Source: Trichoplusia ni
Lineage: Eukaryota > Arthropoda > Insecta > Lepidoptera > Noctuidae
Length of the DNA stretch: 64,000 bases
Assembly: GCF_003590095.1 (NCBI RefSeq)
Contig: NC_039484.1
Span: forward strand, 1,116,001-1,180,000
Direction of reading: 5' to 3'
Of the stretch, positions 36,701-48,047 are shown piece by piece (position 1 is the stretch's first letter; each line of letters opens with the position of its first letter). The notes beneath the pieces are model-generated. The model ran no database searches, was not told where the DNA came from, and saw only the letters and a program-made list of their open reading frames with translations. Both the position numbers and the translations under genes were made by a program.

Positions 36701-39700
36701 ACTGGATGTTTCTGGGGGTTTTATTGGTTTAATAGTCAACTTTGGACTAAGTGGTTGACTCTCTGATTTTGATACTGTTTTTATGGTAAGCTTAGGAATT
36801 TTCTCAGGTGGTGTATCTTCAGATTGACTAATTATTAATTTTAGTTTAGATTCTGGTTCATCCCTTTCATCTGGTTGGATGGCCTTTATGGTAAGTTTTG
36901 GGGCATTTTTTTCAGTGTAAAACTTACCCTCACAATCTGTGCCAGGTTTTCCAAGTTTTATAGTAACTTTGGGAACAATATCTGAAGATCCTTGATCTGA
37001 CGCAGATGCTTGGTCTGAAGTACTAGTGCTTTCATCATTTTCAGAATATTCTGATTCTGATATCTCACTACTACTGGACTTCCTGTGAATATCATTAATT
37101 TTTTCTGGAGGTTTAGGAATTGGTTTTATATTCAACTTTGTGATGCATGGTAACTGTTCACTTGCATTTGATTTGACATTTCCATCTAGCCCTTGTGATC
37201 TTAAAGGTCTCTCATTCTCAGGTGGCTTCAGAATTGGTTTAATATTTATTTTAGTTACAGAAGGTATTTTATCATCTGCCTCATGGTCTGTGGGTGGCTT
37301 TATTGGTTTGATTGTGAGTTTGGGTACTGGAGACTTCATTTCATCCATCTGTTTTAATTTAATTGTTAGTTTTGGGACCTGCTTAGTGGCTTCAGATTCA
37401 TCATTATTTACGTTTTTACTAATACTGCTTTGCTCTGCTTCCACTTTTGATTCAGGCAGATTTGATATTGACAAGTTTAATTTAATCGGTGGAACTATAC
37501 CACTCTGCTCTGCTTCTACTTCTGGCATTCTATCAGGCAAATTTGATGTAGCTAGGTTTAGTTCACACGGCGTAATCACATTGCTTTGCTCCTCTATTTC
37601 TGCAGATTTAAGCAAATTTGTTGCAACATGTGTTTGTTCACAAAGTGAAACCACATTACTTTGCTCTCCTGCTTCTGTAGATTCAGGCAAATTTGATACA
37701 ATCTGTATTTGTTTACATGGTGAAACTGCACTACTTTGCTCCACTATTTCTGGAGATTTAGGTAAACTTGATGCAACTTGTATTAGTTCACATGGTGCAA
37801 CCACAGCACTTTGTTCAGCTACTTCTGTAGACTCAGTCAAATTAGATAAATCATGTGTTTCTGTACATGGCGAAACCACACTACTTTGCTCTAGCACTTC
37901 TGTAGATTCAGGCAAATTTGACACAGCCAGTGTTTGTTTACTTGGTAAAACAACATTGCTCTGCTCTGTTGTGTCTGAAGATTCAGACTCATGTTGTAGA
38001 TTTATGGTACTCTCGTCTGTATCCGTTTTAGATTCAAGCAAGTTAGAAACAGATAAGTTTTCTTCAGGTAACAAAGCCACAGTGCTCTGTTCCGTCTCTT
38101 CCCCTTTTGATTGAGGCAAAGTTGTTGATGACAAGCTTGATTCAAATGGATCTGCCATAGTTTTAGGCAAATTAGTTGATGACAAGTTTTCTTCCATTTT
38201 ACTCTGTTCTGCTTGTAAATTTGATTCCGGCAAATTTGACACATCCAAGTTTTGTCTACATGGTATATCTGCATGATCCTGTTCTGCTTCATTCGATTCT
38301 GGCAAACTTTTAAGGGAGTTTGGTTCAATTGGCAAAACCACACTGTCCTGTTCTACCTCTTTTTGAGATTCAGGCAGATTAGTCATAGGGTCTAGCTCAA
38401 TTGCTGCAGCAATACTACTTGGCTCTACTACTTTAGATTCAGGGACATTTGTTGTAGACAAATTTGATTCAATTCGCAGAACATTATTTTGATCAGCACT
38501 TTCTGGTAAGTTACTGTTATCTTGCTTACAACTATCTGGTAAGGATATTTGTGAGCTCTCTGGACTTATTCTTGGTTCAGTTACAGTTACTTCAGAAGGT
38601 ATCTGAACAGTTTTATTACTTTCAGGATCTTTGGTGACCTCTTGTTTATCATCAACAATATTACTTGCAGAATCTTGCTCTAAAACATTCAATTGTGTAT
38701 CAATTGGTTCTGCTGTGCTTGGTGCAAGCAAATTACTAGTTTTTTGTGCTATAATACCACTACTTGCATTGGCTTCTGGTATTAACGAGGCTGGCTGACA
38801 TGAGCTTGACTGTACAGGTAATTCTTGTTCATTGTTTAACTGCTTTTCACTGTTATCTATTTTGGGCAAGTGACATTGTTCTATACTAGGCTGGGAATGT
38901 TGATCAGAGCATACAGCTTGTTCAGGACTCTTTACTGGCTTTTCAGTTACACAGTTACTAACAGATATTGTTGATTCATTGTTTTCTTGAGATTTTGAAT
39001 TACTATCAGTATTTGAAGATTCTGTCATAGTCTCAGGTAATGGTAATGAATGACTCTCAGATGAAGTTGATTGACACTGATCTTTTTCTGATGAAATGGC
39101 TATTTTATCAACAGAAGTATTTCTATTACTAGTACCAGTATTTACTTTTTGTCTAATAAGCTTAATTTTTTTAGGAGGACTCACTGATGTTTCTGCTTTG
39201 CAGAAGTTAATTTCACTTACATTTCTAATCTCTTCTGGTTTTACATTACCATGTATTGTGGGCACGGCATCAGACGAACTAGTCACATCCTTGGTGATAC
39301 TTTCACTTCCTGTCTCTTCCACAACAGGTATATTAACAATTTGAGAATCAACGGTTGAGGACACGGTAGAGTCAGGTCGCCTGTCACTTGGAGCTGGCCG
39401 TACGAGCCTCCGTCTTAATGGTGACCGCACCTGTGGCTCCACAAGCACAGCTTTACCTTCACTAACACTACTATCACTAGATGTAGACTCTGCACTTTCA
39501 ACAGTCACATTGTCCCTGCTATCACTGGACGTCACACACTTAACTGTTCGTTCCTGCGATTCACACTCACTGACAACTGAAATGTTTTGCACAGTCTGTT
39601 CTTCACTGCTGGAAGGAATGGGTAGAGGGCATATAGCAGGACTTTCAGGTACCACACTAGATAGTGCACTATCTTCTGGCTGTATAGACACCTCAGGTTC

Positions 39701-40264
39701 ACCACCCTCAGCCAGAGAAGAGCTCTCAGGTGCTGAATCGACACTATCCGTATTTACATTGCCTGCTGAAATATCACTGGTAATTGAAGATTCTGCTTGT
39801 GAATCAATGCCTACAGGAAGTACTGGTTCACTTTTGACACTTTCTGCTGGCGATGCTTCCACAGGCAGCGGCGAGATGTTGTCACTATCACTCTTAGTAG
39901 ATTCTTGTGTATTATTTGAGTGTGCACTAATGATTTCGAGCTCATCAAATTGCATATTAACATCATCGGCAGACAGTGGTAACCGCTTCGGAGCGCCTGG
40001 GCCATCGACGATTTCATCAATCATATCCAAAATCGCCTCGGTGCTCGTGTTGACATCCTGCGTCGACGGCGACGGAACGCTGTCGCCGTCGAAATTATCC
40101 TCCGACATCGCGGGAGTTTCACACGTCGGACGCGCTTCGGATGGTTCCTGGTGGAAACTACTAGTTGCATTGACGTCCTCGGCCAGTCCGACGTCCTTTT
40201 CCCGCGCCGATGCACGGCGGGAAGCGTTCGTCGCTGTGCCCGCATCATCTTCTGAACTCTCCAT
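24738..40264 (-). CDS. e(y)3: SAYP / e(y)3, PHF10-family PHD chromatin coactivator
   Basis: Orthologue of Drosophila SAYP, the PBAP (SWI/SNF) subunit that bridges to TFIID; vertebrate counterpart PHF10/BAF45a. Coding exons: 40264-34017, 33757-33310, 33196-33093, 32903-32799, 32715-32640, 32531-32381, 32274-32042, 31600-31371, 31140-31002, 30451-30277, 29912-29724, 29394-29220, 26660-26551, 25051-24738, joining in frame to 2898 aa. Exon 1 alone encodes 2082 aa: disordered, Ser/Glu/Pro-rich, with two degenerate repeat arrays and an AT-hook (KKRGRPRK) near its end. Exon 2 encodes an RG-rich stretch. The SAY domain spans about aa 2303-2410 (YPELNRRTIS..., DVLDIMLSDYPHKY). Three C4HC3 PHD-type fingers follow (about 2606-2662, 2664-2715, 2764-2812). 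A poly-Ala insert lies after the second. The usual vertebrate PHF10 is about 500 aa. The identity rests on the SAY plus double-PHD order. Confidence 0.93.
33882..33960. repeat. Inverted repeat in SAYP intron 1
   Basis: Arms of 19 bp (33882-33900 and 33942-33960) are perfect reverse complements: agattttagttcccgacgt and acgtcgggaactaaaatct. The loop is about 41 bp and includes the motif cgaaacgtcggg. It lies between coding exons 1 and 2 of SAYP. It looks like part of an interspersed insect repeat, but its full element is not visible. Confidence 0.6.
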
Positions 40265-42311
40265 TATCTACTGTTTTTCGACGCTGACATATCTGAAATA
40301 TAAAACGCTCGCTGGGTGATATTTACGTTACGAACGGGTAACCTGACGACGTGCGAGATTGACAAGCCACAGGCACCATTCTAATTCACCATAACGTTAC
40401 AAAATTTCGTTCACGGGGTCCACAGCGTTGATTATATACCTACACATGTACTTTAATTTCATATTCACGACGTTTAGGTCTTGTCTGAGTACACGCGAGG
40501 TCTTGGAAAGTATTCAACAGCGTACACCGGCAAACAAAAAGCTTGTATACGCCATTTTTAAAACCAAAGACATGGCAGGTTGGGACGTACGGGCCAATAA
40601 AAAATATCCTATACGGACAATTCGGCCATTGTCGTGTTGGTAAACTGCAAGAAGCCCATAGATCGCTCTACTTGAGCTTTTAGCTTGTAAAAGAGTAATA
40701 AATATGTCTTTCGACATGTGTTAAAACGAGTCAGACAATAACTCTTTAGTACGAAGATAATTCTTTGATGTGGCAACAATAACATACATCTCTCGTTTTA
40801 TTGAATCTAGTGCGTAGCGTTAGGCGCGTCATGTTGTTGTTATTCAAAATTACACTTTCAAAACTCATAAATCAATAAGTGTTACAGCATAATAAAAGGT
40901 CTAACTACTTTTTTTATTCTAAACAAAATAAGTGAAGCTTCTTTTGCTTTCTCATTCACACAATTTAAAGCCTATTTTTAGTGAAGCAGCATTTTTCTTA
41001 GTCGATTTGAAAAGAAATTCAGGACTTGGAGATTCATGTTCAATTAAGTATACATTTTAAGCATGATGATGAATGTTGAAGTAAAAATGTAAATATATAA
41101 AGAACGAAAAAAAATTAACTAAGAATTATCAAATTTTATTTAAGAAAACGCATGTGACCCCTGAAAACCACGTTTTTCCATTTACCACTTGATACTCTAA
41201 TCAACCGTTTTACGGTATTACAACTTTAAAGTTTTAAACTATGAAATATTAAATTTATTACCAGTCATCGTAACCAAAGTTTACAATTGTTATTAACGAA
41301 AAATGTCTAATATGCATTTTCATTTAGACTGTTTTTCCAATGAGCCATTACTCTTTAATCCTTTAGTTTTTTTCGAACTACAGCTATGAATTACCAGCTG
41401 TAGCAAAAGTTTAATGCAGAGTTTGGATAAGACTCCAGAGAACTATAGTTTTAACCTAATTTGAAACTTATTATTAAAATTAAATATACATTTCAACCAT
41501 ATAATATTGTTACTAGAACTGTGCTAGGGATGTTTCGTCATCAAGTCATTGGTCCACTGCTAGACGTAAGCCTCCCCAAGTGCTCGCCATCGAGATCTGT
41601 CTTCGGCTGCTCGCATCCAGCTCTTGCCACCCATCTTGCGCAGATCATTACTCCACGGGGCCTGAAGATGTCCTAATAATGCTTACAATTAATCAATCTT
41701 CTAAGATAACCACTGCTTTTTAAACAAAGGCCGCACTCAAGTTGTAGAATAAGATCTCGGTTTGCTCAAATTATAATAGAATTTCTTATTTATAAATTAT
41801 GAATTATTATACTTCGTTTCGAGTGAATTAATTCTTCTTTTTATGCAGAAGTCTCTTATTATGTTTCTTTTATTGAGAACAAGCTATACTAGCGCCAATT
41901 TTGTAGTTGCCAGCCTCAGTTGTAATAATGTTTGATGAAGTAGGTAGTAGGAATAAAGAGAACGACTACTGACTGCATTTTTGTAATAAGTAGTTATGAT
42001 GCTGATGATCGAAATCGAATACTCTTAATTACGGTCAGCATCAGTTACTGACCCTTTTTTTTTGCTGGAAAGCCGGGGGAATCCTCATCTGCACCCGCCC
42101 CTTTGGGGGAGCATCAAAATAATAACCTGAGGGGCTGCCAGTTAGCAGTTTTTATTTTTACGGCATGCATTGTCTGTCACAACTGTAATTGTAATCTGAC
42201 AAGTCTGTCAGTCGACCACCGCAAGTGTCCGCAATTTGACTGAACCGCAAGAGGTTACCATCGACACAAAACTTGATACAAAAATTACGATAACAATAAA
42301 AATATACCACA
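40265..42311. other. Divergent intergenic region between SAYP and NAA20
   Basis: About 2 kb between two start codons facing apart, so it should include both promoters. Sequence near 40265-40400 is repeat-free. One retroelement-like fragment occurs at 41548-41674. At 42050-42130 there is a poly-T tract followed by a GC-rich patch (gccgggggaatcctcatct...) that also looks repeat-derived. No coding exon was seen. Confidence 0.55.
41548..41674. repeat. Interspersed retroelement-type fragment
   Basis: Contains ggtccactgctagacgtaag...cctccccaag, tctgtcttcggctgctcgca and cttgcgcagatcattactcc. These blocks have the look of a widespread lepidopteran interspersed repeat (probably derived from a non-LTR element). 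It is GC-richer than its surroundings. Ends and class are uncertain. Confidence 0.45.
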
Positions 42312-44415
42312 ATGACTACTATTAGGCCATTTATGTGTGAAGATATGTTAAAATTTAACAACGTGTACGTCTAAACCTTTATTATAAAATAGTGAAATGT
42401 TTGAAGTGACAACTGAAATTTCAGAAAGGTTAAAATTACTTTTTATTTTTGTTTTAGAAACTTAGACCCTCTGACTGAGACTTACGGGCTATCATTTTAT
42501 ACCCAGTACTTGGCACATTGGCCTGAATACTTTCAAGTTGTGGAATCACCTAGTGGAGAAATAATGGGATACAGTACGTATTTGTTATTGTTTATGCTAT
42601 GAGTTCATTTAAACATGGACAATATTTTTATTGACAAACAATTATTTCATTTCAGTTATGGGCAAAGCAGAGGGCCACGGTGACAATTGGCATGGACATG
42701 TTACAGCATTAACTGTGGGTCCTGAATATAGAAGGCTAGGACTTGCCGCAACACTTATGAATATTCTAGAAGATGTATCAGAGAAGTGGGTCTATTCATA
42801 TAAGGGGAAAAAACCTTTTTAATTCTGTATAACTGACTACTACTACTTACTGAAATGTAAAACATGTTTTTTTTTTGTTTACAGGAAAAAGGCTTACTTT
42901 GTTGATTTGTTTGTCAGAGTGAGCAACAAGGTGGCAATAAATATGTACAAAAATCTGGGTTACATAGTGTATAGAACAGTATTAGAATATTACTCTGGTG
43001 ATCCTGATGAAGATGCTTATGGTAAATATAATTATATCAATATATGAATGGGTTTTTAAACTAAATTCTGTATCAATTTTTGAGTTACAAAACTGATTTG
43101 ATTTGCAGATAAAGGATTTATTTGTTTTAATCTAGTCCAAACTAATATTATAAATGCGAAAGTAACTCTGTCTGTCTGTCTGTCTGTCTTTCTGTCTGTC
43201 TGTCTGTCTTTTCTTCACGCCTAAACTACTGAACCGATTTGTGTGAAATTTGGTACAGACATAGTTTGAAACTTGAGAAAGGACATAGGATAGTTTTTAT
43301 TACAAAAAATAAAAATAAAAAATAAAATTTATTACGGACATACTATATAATAGTGCCATCTATTGGTCAAATGTCGAGCTGTTCCTATGCTCCGTAGATA
43401 GATGGCGTTAATCGCGCAATGGTGTCATTACACGTGTTCGGTTCAGGTTATTGTTTTAATTCATCGGAAAATCCATCAGAAAAATGTAAATAAACAGTAA
43501 AAAGGTGTAAAAAAAATAATATTAATATAATAAAAGTTTTACTACAAAGAAAATGCTCTAACGGAGTATAGATAATTCTATTAGTACTACGCGCAATGGT
43601 GTCGATCGTTACACGAGTTCGGTTCATGTTGTTTTAATTCATCGGAAAAAAGTAAATAAATAGTAAAAAGGTATGAAAAAAATAATAAAATAACATATAA
43701 AAAATATAATACTACTTTTAGTACAAAGAAAATGCCCGAACGGAGTATAGATAAATAATCCGAGTTGTCACTATGGTCGATAGATGGCGTTGGGATCGAA
43801 ATAGATCGCGCTATGGTTTCGTTACACGCATTTGGTTGGGTATCGGCCGAGCGCTTCGGTACCGTCGTGGTAAAATTGTATTGTCGGTTGTATGGTCGTT
43901 TATGTGGATTGGTCCTGTTTCGTAAATTCTAAATTGAGAACCTCCTCCTTTTTTTGCAGTGGGTTAAAAACTTTCTGCTCAAAGTAAATTTACGGACGAA
44001 GTCGCGGGCAAAACTACCCAAGCTAAAAATGCGATAATAACTCTGTCTATCTGTCTTTCCGTCACGCCTAAACTACTGAACCGATTTGGATGAAATTTGG
44101 TTCAGACATAGTTTGGAACTCGAGAAAGGACATAGGATAGTTTTTATCCCAAAAATCCTGCGGGAGCGGGAACTTCTCAAAAATCCCGCGAGATCGGGAA
44201 CTATGTGAGTAAAAGCAAAAATCTGCCGGAAGTCACTGTTCCACGCGAACGAAGTCGCGGGCAAAAGCTAGTCTAATAAATAAAACAGTGTATGTTAGTT
44301 ATGCATTACAAACCTTTGTTTCTTTCCAGATATGAGAAAAGCCTGTTCAAGAGATGTGAATAAAAAGAGTGTAGTACCCCTTACACATCCTGTTAGACCA
44401 GAAGATGTTGACTAA
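42312..44415 (+). CDS. NAA20: N-alpha-acetyltransferase 20, NatB catalytic subunit
   Basis: Transfers acetyl from acetyl-CoA to N-terminal Met followed by Asp, Glu, Asn or Gln, co-translationally at the ribosome with partner NAA25. Exons 42312-42364, 42458-42573, 42656-42785, 42885-43021 and 44330-44415 join in frame to 173 aa, against 178 in human. The N-terminus MTTIRPF, the stretch LDPLTETYG, the GNAT acetyl-CoA loop RRLGLA (aa 82-87) and the C-terminal HPVRPED are all characteristic. A composite Helitron of about 1.1 kb occupies most of intron 4. The stop codon lies 66 bp from that of crooked neck on the other strand. The ATG is the first of the frame and the family start. Confidence 0.96.
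43131..44271 (+). mobile_element. Composite or nested Helitron in NAA20 intron 4
   Basis: Starts with TCTAGTCCAAACTAATATTA after an A and ends CTAG before T at 44268-44271, after a CGCGAACGAAGTCGCGGG hairpin. The interior repeats the head: a second ctaaaaatgcgataataact...gtctgtc...cacgcctaaactactgaacc block begins near 44020. It directly follows a first hairpin-like end (cgaagtcgcgggcaaaacta, about 43996-44015). So two related elements are abutted or one is nested. A (ctgt)n microsatellite lies at about 43170-43208. No coding capacity. Confidence 0.75.
43414..43845. repeat. Degenerate tandem repeat, period about 177 bp
   Basis: Within the composite Helitron. Units begin gcgcaatggtgtc at 43414 and 43591, and a third, more diverged, gcgctatggtttcg at 43808. 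Each carries ttacacg(t/a)g, a block containing ttttaattcatcggaaa, then aaagaaaatgc and cggagtatagata. The third unit is partial. The tagatggcgtt motif precedes the first and third units. Confidence 0.6.
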
Positions 44416-44481
44416 GAATAAAAAGTATTTATTATAAGAAATGGTTTTTTATTTTGTAATATGTGATTGATGAACTTTACA
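44416..44481. terminator. 66-bp tail-to-tail gap with polyadenylation signals for both genes
   Basis: AATAAA lies at 44417-44422 on the plus strand, two bases after the NAA20 stop. On the minus strand AATAAA occurs at 44448-44453 and 44428-44433, just past the crooked neck stop. With cleavage usually 10-30 nt beyond such signals, the two mRNAs are expected to overlap at their 3' ends. Confidence 0.65.
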
Positions 44482-47218
44482 CTAATTATTTTCTTTGTCA
44501 TTATTTTTATCTGGTGGAGTTTGGCTTTCTTGTTCTGGCTCTTCATTCTGTTCCTGCTCTTGTTCTTCATCTTCAGGTTTCTCTTCTGACTCTGAAGGTT
44601 GTGTGACTTCTTTCTGTTTGCGCCATTGTTTCGCCGCAGCAAGCAACTTAAGATTAGGCCTAACCATTTCATCTTCAGGGAATATGTAATCAAATACCTC
44701 TTCCCAGCCTTCTTCGACACCCCCTTCACTAATAATCTTCTGTCTCTTTTTGACTCTTCTGGGCATTTTAGCCATTACCTTTTCTAGTTTTTCTTCTTCT
44801 CCAATTTCTGTTTCGAAATCTTTCCAAGCTTCTAGAAGAAGTACTCTGGCTTCTTTTTCTCCAGCACTTCTGAGGCTGTCGTTAGCACGTTCATACACAC
44901 GCCTTGCTAACTCAACATTAATATTATCAGCATTTTCGGCATTCAATTCAAACTTGGCATAAGATAACCATACTTTGACATGAACAGTCCTTTCTAACAA
45001 TCTTTCATACAGCTGTCTAGCTTTCTCAGTCTCTCCTTGCTGTACTTCAAAATCTATATAGCTCTTCCATAATAGTTCAGGCATGTCCAGTCTTGGCTGC
45101 CCAACAGCAATTTCATATATTGATCTTGCTCTGTCAATGTCTCCCAGTAATGTTTCTAATTCAGCAAATTTGATCCATGTTATACAGTTTTCAGGACCAT
45201 ATTCCAAAAACTTCTGATATAAAATTCTACACCTATCAAATTCTCGCAATTGGATTTCTAAATCAATGTAACCCCTGTAAAGTTTGTCTCTGGGACAAAT
45301 ACCTAAAGCCATACCCAAGGTTTTTCTTGCTTGTTTCAAGTCTTTACATCTGACTTCAAATTGGGCATACATGAGCCATATTTTTGAGAAAGTGAATATT
45401 TTATGAGGGATTAATTCTAAACATGTCCTGTAGACTTGTCTTGTTCTCTCAGCATCTTCAGATTCCAACTCCTCATACAGTGCATAGTTAATCCACAAAT
45501 AGATGTAGCGTCTCCAAAACTGTTTATCTTTGGATGGTGGTACATTGGCAATGGCTCTTTCATAAGTATCACGAATATCATCTACATTGCCTTCATTTTC
45601 AACAAGTCTTATATAGTCAAACCAGGCATCATAGTTAGTAGGATTTTCAATTACTTCTTGTTCATACATGTACTTTCTTTTGTTTACAATGACATCTTCA
45701 ATGCCTGATCTGTCACCATATTTCTTTTCATGGATTGTGTAGGCTTTGTACAATTCCTTGTTTCTATCTTTTGGAATATGATCTAAAGCATATTTATAAA
45801 TAACTCTTGCCCTGTCATGTTCCTTTTGATTTTCTTCAAACCTTGCAAATGCAATGAACATTCTTTCATCAAGATCTTCATCTCCAAAGAATTCAACAGC
45901 TCTTTCAAAGACTTTTCTGGCTCCATTAATGAAGCCATGATTTTCTTCAAACTTTGCATATTTAATCCAGTTTTTCACATCGGGGTGCACCATGACAAAT
46001 CTTTCGTAAATCTGTCGAGCCCTATCTAATTCTTTGTATCGTAATTCAAAATTGATGTAGGTTTGCCATGCCTGTTCATCTGGTTGCCATTCCATCCATC
46101 GCTCGAAGACCTGAAATTCAAAATTGTGAATATTGAATTACATATTTCACTTGTTTCTTTCTTCCTGAAGTAAAATTTCACTATAACTATTACATACCTG
46201 TCTGGCACCTGCAACATTTTCTAACATTTCCTCCATATAGGTGTACTTGTACCAGAATTGTGACACCCTGGGTAATATAGTGACTGCTCTGTCCCACAAA
46301 TTACGAGCATGATTAACTTGTCTGTTTCTCATTTCCATTTCAGTATATTTCAACCTGAAAATAATTAAATACATTAGAATTAATATAAGGTTTCTTAACT
46401 CAGTTCTTGCTTCATCATTCCCCTGCTCTATCTCAATTATTATTTGGGCTCATGTCTTCTCCTTCCATACCTTTCTATCTGACGTCATTTCACAAGAAAC
46501 ATTCTTTGCAGCCATATCATCTTTCACACAATCCATCCATCTTTTACTCAGTTCTTGCTTCTGTTGCTAAATACAAAAATATAAAGAAAACCTTACCATA
46601 AGGTAACATTTCTGTGGTCCACATCAAGAGCTCGCTCATATATAGATCTAGCTCTCTGGACTTGCTTTTGTGATTCCTCCCACTGAGCATATTTAAGCCA
46701 ATTTCCAATAACCTGTAATAAAAATATTATGCATTATTCAGAGAGGTGAACCTAGCTTGGTTTGGTTAATAGTTTGTGTAAGCTTCATCAACATAGCCAT
46801 TCAATAATCAACATTAATACAAAAAAGAATGCTACTAGAACCAAAAATGAAATAATGTTGACAAGTTAAAGGTTGGTTCTTGACCCTCATTACAGGGTAC
46901 ATGTTATACTCACAAGTCTATTTTTACGAATATTATCCTCAAATGCTTTTCTTTTACGATGTTGATAGTCTCTTAGTTCTTCTGGATCAGAGATTTTTTG
47001 CTTTGGTGGTGGTGGTAAAATTTCCAAATCCCTCTCTTTGGCTTCTCTCAGAAGCTGTTCAGCCGTAATTTGTATTTCAGCAGGCGCTTTGTTTTTTACC
47101 TGTAATTACATGCGTAAAACGTTATTAAGTAAATATTAATATAGGTTAATTTCAGATAGAGCAACAAAACAATGTTTACCTTAGCCACTTTCGGCATTTT
47201 AGTAGTTTTGCCGTCCAT
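44482..47218 (-). CDS. crn: Crooked neck (CRNKL1), NineTeen complex splicing factor
   Basis: HAT-repeat (half-a-TPR) scaffold of the Prp19/NineTeen complex, needed for spliceosome activation in the nucleus. Coding exons 47218-47180, 47099-46914, 46712-46597, 46354-46198 and 46110-44482 join in frame to 708 aa, close to the usual length for the family (about 690-700). HAT repeats run from about aa 70 to 620, with the recurring W-x2-Y...A-R-x-I-Y/F-E-R-A pattern (ARSIYERAL, ARKVFERAV, ARVIYKYAL). The extreme C-terminus is Glu/Gln-rich and acidic, as in relatives. The last coding exon is 1.6 kb without an intron. The start ATG sits 175 bp from the end of the inserted transposon. Transcribed away from PRORP. 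Confidence 0.96.
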
Positions 47219-47387
47219 GTTTATAATGAGACTGAAATAAGGTACTTATAAACAGATATTCTTTTAGAGCTCGATCGTATTTTAATATAAATAATCAACA
47301 GTAAATGCAACAGTTCATCACCACTACACCAAACTTTTATCATAGACTAAAGACGTTTTAAGTCATGAATGTCAAACGAGTTTACCA

Positions 47388-47392
47388 CGGAG
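47388..47392. repeat. Left target-site duplication, CGGAG
   Basis: Five bases directly before the CACGGTG terminus, identical to 49392-49396 directly after the other terminus. A 5-bp GC-rich duplication is the target-site size of the Transib superfamily. Confidence 0.85.
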
Positions 47393-47737
47393 CACGGTGG
47401 GCTGAAAATCGGCTTTCATGGACATAGGGACTTAAATTTGAAAGTGCTTGTTTTTATGCCGGATATCGCTTCTATTAGTGATTACTATGTACGAAAATGA
47501 ACCCCAGCTAATTCTGCCCAAAATCGAAGGAAATATTAATAATTTACGAAAAATTTGTATGAAGCTTGTATGAAAAATCGAATTATTTCCAAAACGGCAT
47601 GTTTAACCGTAATATCCTTGGAGGTGGTCATAGTGCTAATTATTTATGATTTTTTGGTTGCCGATTTAACGAAAAATTTAATGCCGTTTTTTTTTAAAAA
47701 ATCGTCAAAATATTTTTATTTATTTTTACATGTGAAA
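47393..47737 (+). repeat. Left terminal inverted repeat of the Transib element
   Basis: Begins CACGGTGG and matches the reverse complement of about 49051-49391. The outer 310 bp are almost identical. Beyond the poly-T at about 47687 the match becomes looser and fades near 47737. Confidence 0.85.
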
Positions 47738-48047
47738 CGACCCCTTTTAGTATCAAAGATGAAAATTTCGATATTATATTAACCCATCTATTAACAACAA
47801 ACATAACAAGAACAATAAAATAAAAAATGCTGTTTTTAACACATGTTTACTAATTTAAAAAATAAAAAAACCACATTATCAAACTCTTCTTTAGGTAAGT
47901 TATATTATATACAAAATAATTTAATTTTAGGAATTATTACTAAGCATTTGTAAAAAAAGAAAAAAAGACAATATATAATTAAATATTACAAAAAAACCCG
48001 ACCACATTCAAATAAAAATTTACTTATATGTACATATATAATTTTTC

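Noticed and set aside
37140..38114. A 324-codon open frame on the plus strand
   Set aside because: It is the antisense shadow of the SAYP repeat arrays; its repeats mirror the minus-strand protein and it has no splice or domain support.
35840..38470. CRISPR-like regularly spaced repeats
   Set aside because: The repeats are degenerate, in frame and protein-coding within SAYP, in an animal nuclear genome.
39510..40319. A 269-codon open frame on the plus strand
   Set aside because: Antisense shadow of the SAYP N-terminus, created by Ser/Glu-rich codon composition.
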